Shown here in pieces: positions 63,114 to 64,000 of a stretch of DNA of 64,000 nt; position 1 is the stretch's first letter, and each line of letters opens with the position of its first letter. The stretch comes from Antiquaquibacter metalliresistens (GTDB lineage Bacteria > Actinomycetota > Actinomycetes > Actinomycetales > Microbacteriaceae). Location of the stretch: assembly GCF_029211225.1 (NCBI RefSeq), contig NZ_JARGEM010000006.1, positions 186,001 to 250,000 on the forward strand, in the 5' to 3' direction. A program made the translations under genes and the position numbers. The notes under the pieces are model-generated. The model saw only the letters and a program-made list of their open reading frames with translations. It had not been told where the DNA came from and did not search any database.

Positions 63114-64000
63114 CGTCGCGCCGCCGATCGGGACCGTTCCGCGCCGGCGACCGCGTGCAACTGACCGGGCCGAAGGGCCGTCTCAACACCATCACCCTCG
63201 AGGTCGGCGGCGAGTTCCACACGCACCGCGGCGTGCTCGGCCACGATGAGATCATCGGTCGGCCGGATGCCTCGGTCGTCGTCTCGAGCAACGGCATCGA
63301 GTACCTCGCCATGCGACCGCTGCTCACGGACTTCGTGATGTCGATGCCGCGCGGTGCCGCCATCATCTACCCGAAGGATGCCGCGCAGATCCTCGGCCAG
63401 GCCGACATCTTTCCCGGCGCCACCGTCGTCGAGGCCGGGGTCGGCTCCGGGGCGCTCTCGCTCTGGCTACTGCGGGCCCTCGGCGCCGACGGCCGCCTGA
63501 TCAGCTTCGAGCGCCGCGCGGAGTTCGCCGACGTCGCCCGTGCCAACGTCACGGCGTTCCTCGGCGAGGTGCCGCCGAACTGGTCGGTGATCGTGGGCGA
63601 CCTGCAGGAGGCGCTGCCGGCATCCGTCGAACCGGGCTCCGTCGACCGAGTCGTGCTCGACATGCTCGCCCCCTGGGAGTGTCTCGATGTCGTGGCCGGT
63701 GCGCTCGCGCCCGGGGGCGTGCTGCTGTGCTACATCGCGACGGTCACCCAGCTGTCGCGCGTGGCCGAGGCGATTCGCGCAACGGGGCAGTTCACCGAAC
63801 CCGAGCCGACCGAGACGCTCATCCGCGGCTGGCACGTGGAGGGACTGGCCGTGCGACCCGATCACCGCATGGTGGGGCACACCGGGTTCCTCATGACCGC
63901 TCGCCGGCTCGCGCCGGGGACCGTGCTGCCCCCGTTGAAGCGTCGGGCCTCGAAGTCCGACTACAGCGACGAGGACGTCGAACTGTGGACGCCGGGCGCG
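63110..64000 (+). CDS. trmI: tRNA (adenine-58-N1)-methyltransferase (partial)
   Basis: Methylates A58 in the tRNA T loop, stabilising the tRNA. The first 297 codons are present; the end lies outside. N-terminal domain FRAGDRVQLTGPKG, HRGVLGHDEIIG, SAM-binding VVEAGVGSGALSLWLLRAL (about residues 106-124), and catalytic-site LDMLAPWE. ATG 63110 overlaps the HAD stop. Usually followed by the proteasomal ATPase gene. Confidence 0.92.
   Translation, partial: MTSRRRSGPFRAGDRVQLTGPKGRLNTITLEVGGEFHTHRGVLGHDEIIGRPDASVVVSSNGIEYLAMRPLLTDFVMSMPRGAAIIYPKDAAQILGQADIFPGATVVEAGVGSGALSLWLLRALGADGRLISFERRAEFADVARANVTAFLGEVPPNWSVIVGDLQEALPASVEPGSVDRVVLDMLAPWECLDVVAGALAPGGVLLCYIATVTQLSRVAEAIRATGQFTEPEPTETLIRGWHVEGLAVRPDHRMVGHTGFLMTARRLAPGTVLPPLKRRASKSDYSDEDVELWTPGA

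Overview
The window is a gene-dense, very GC-rich chromosomal segment of an actinobacterium. I place it in Micrococcales, most likely Microbacteriaceae. This is inferred from protein resemblance (DUF3099 next to SURF1 and FabG, the DUF6230/DUF6114 pair, DUF5997, a Rieske ferredoxin inside the suf operon, an SOS-controlled imuA'-imuB-dnaE2 cassette, a PAC2-HAD-TrmI run). It also fits the promoter style: about 25 genes start 6-9 nt after a TAnnnT -10 hexamer, the arrangement of leaderless mRNAs. No rRNA, CRISPR array, insertion sequence or prophage was seen. One tRNA is present.

Layout. 1-3687 (minus): tkt-tal-pgi, the non-oxidative pentose phosphate/glycolysis block, with pgi running off the left edge. 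3906-15550: aerobic respiration and Fe-S assembly, comprising ctaB, a DUF6230-DUF6114-secreted protein operon, ctaA, sufB-sufD-Rieske-sufC-sufT, bioY, an ABC-F ATPase, SURF1, a 70-aa protein and DUF3099. 15614-24714: fabG, serB, and storage-sugar genes (glgC/glgA divergent, treS), an orphan ABC ATPase, ribosomal protein L31 type B, an exonuclease-Nudix fusion and an alpha/beta hydrolase. 24711-33557: glycosyltransferase, YbaK-like deacylase, histidine phosphatase, sirtuin, SpoU-type RNA methyltransferase, an APH-fold kinase, an amino-acid permease with a suspected frameshift, a D,D-carboxypeptidase and a fatty-acid desaturase. 33565-35164: an SGNH hydrolase and two tandem YeaQ/GlsB-type membrane proteins.

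35235-44498 is a DNA-damage tolerance stretch: dinB, an SF2 helicase, cspA, and imuA'-imuB-dnaE2 behind a perfect LexA (SOS) box set between a TTGACA -35 and the -10. 44616-54176 is a mosaic of small units: a Ser/Thr kinase, a degenerate SGNH protein, an ATP-grasp enzyme, a LysR effector domain without DNA-binding domain facing DUF5997, hydrolases, an HdeD-like membrane protein, a DarT-like ADP-ribosyltransferase behind an 11-codon upstream ORF, a GNAT protein with a 58-aa acidic partner, a phosphatase, a glutathione peroxidase, a J-domain/NERD-like protein and an endonuclease/exonuclease/phosphatase-family protein. 54177-57872 holds an MFS transporter and a MarR-controlled pair of alpha/beta hydrolases.

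57966-58358 contains tRNA-Leu(GAG), preceded on the map by tandem modules repeating every 153 bp that carry the tRNA 3' end, two of them with a long hairpin whose stem shows compensatory changes. 58451-60642: an M20 peptidase and uppP. 60643-61425 is a non-coding stretch with 21-bp repeats, plus a decayed DUF559-type gene. 61429-64000: PAC2 protein, HAD phosphatase and trmI (cut by the right edge), the usual lead-in to the actinobacterial proteasome region.

No single obvious new system stands out. The best leads are the LysR-effector/DUF5997 face-off, the DarT-like gene with its leaderless upstream ORF, the exonuclease-Nudix fusion, and the covarying tRNA-Leu repeat modules.
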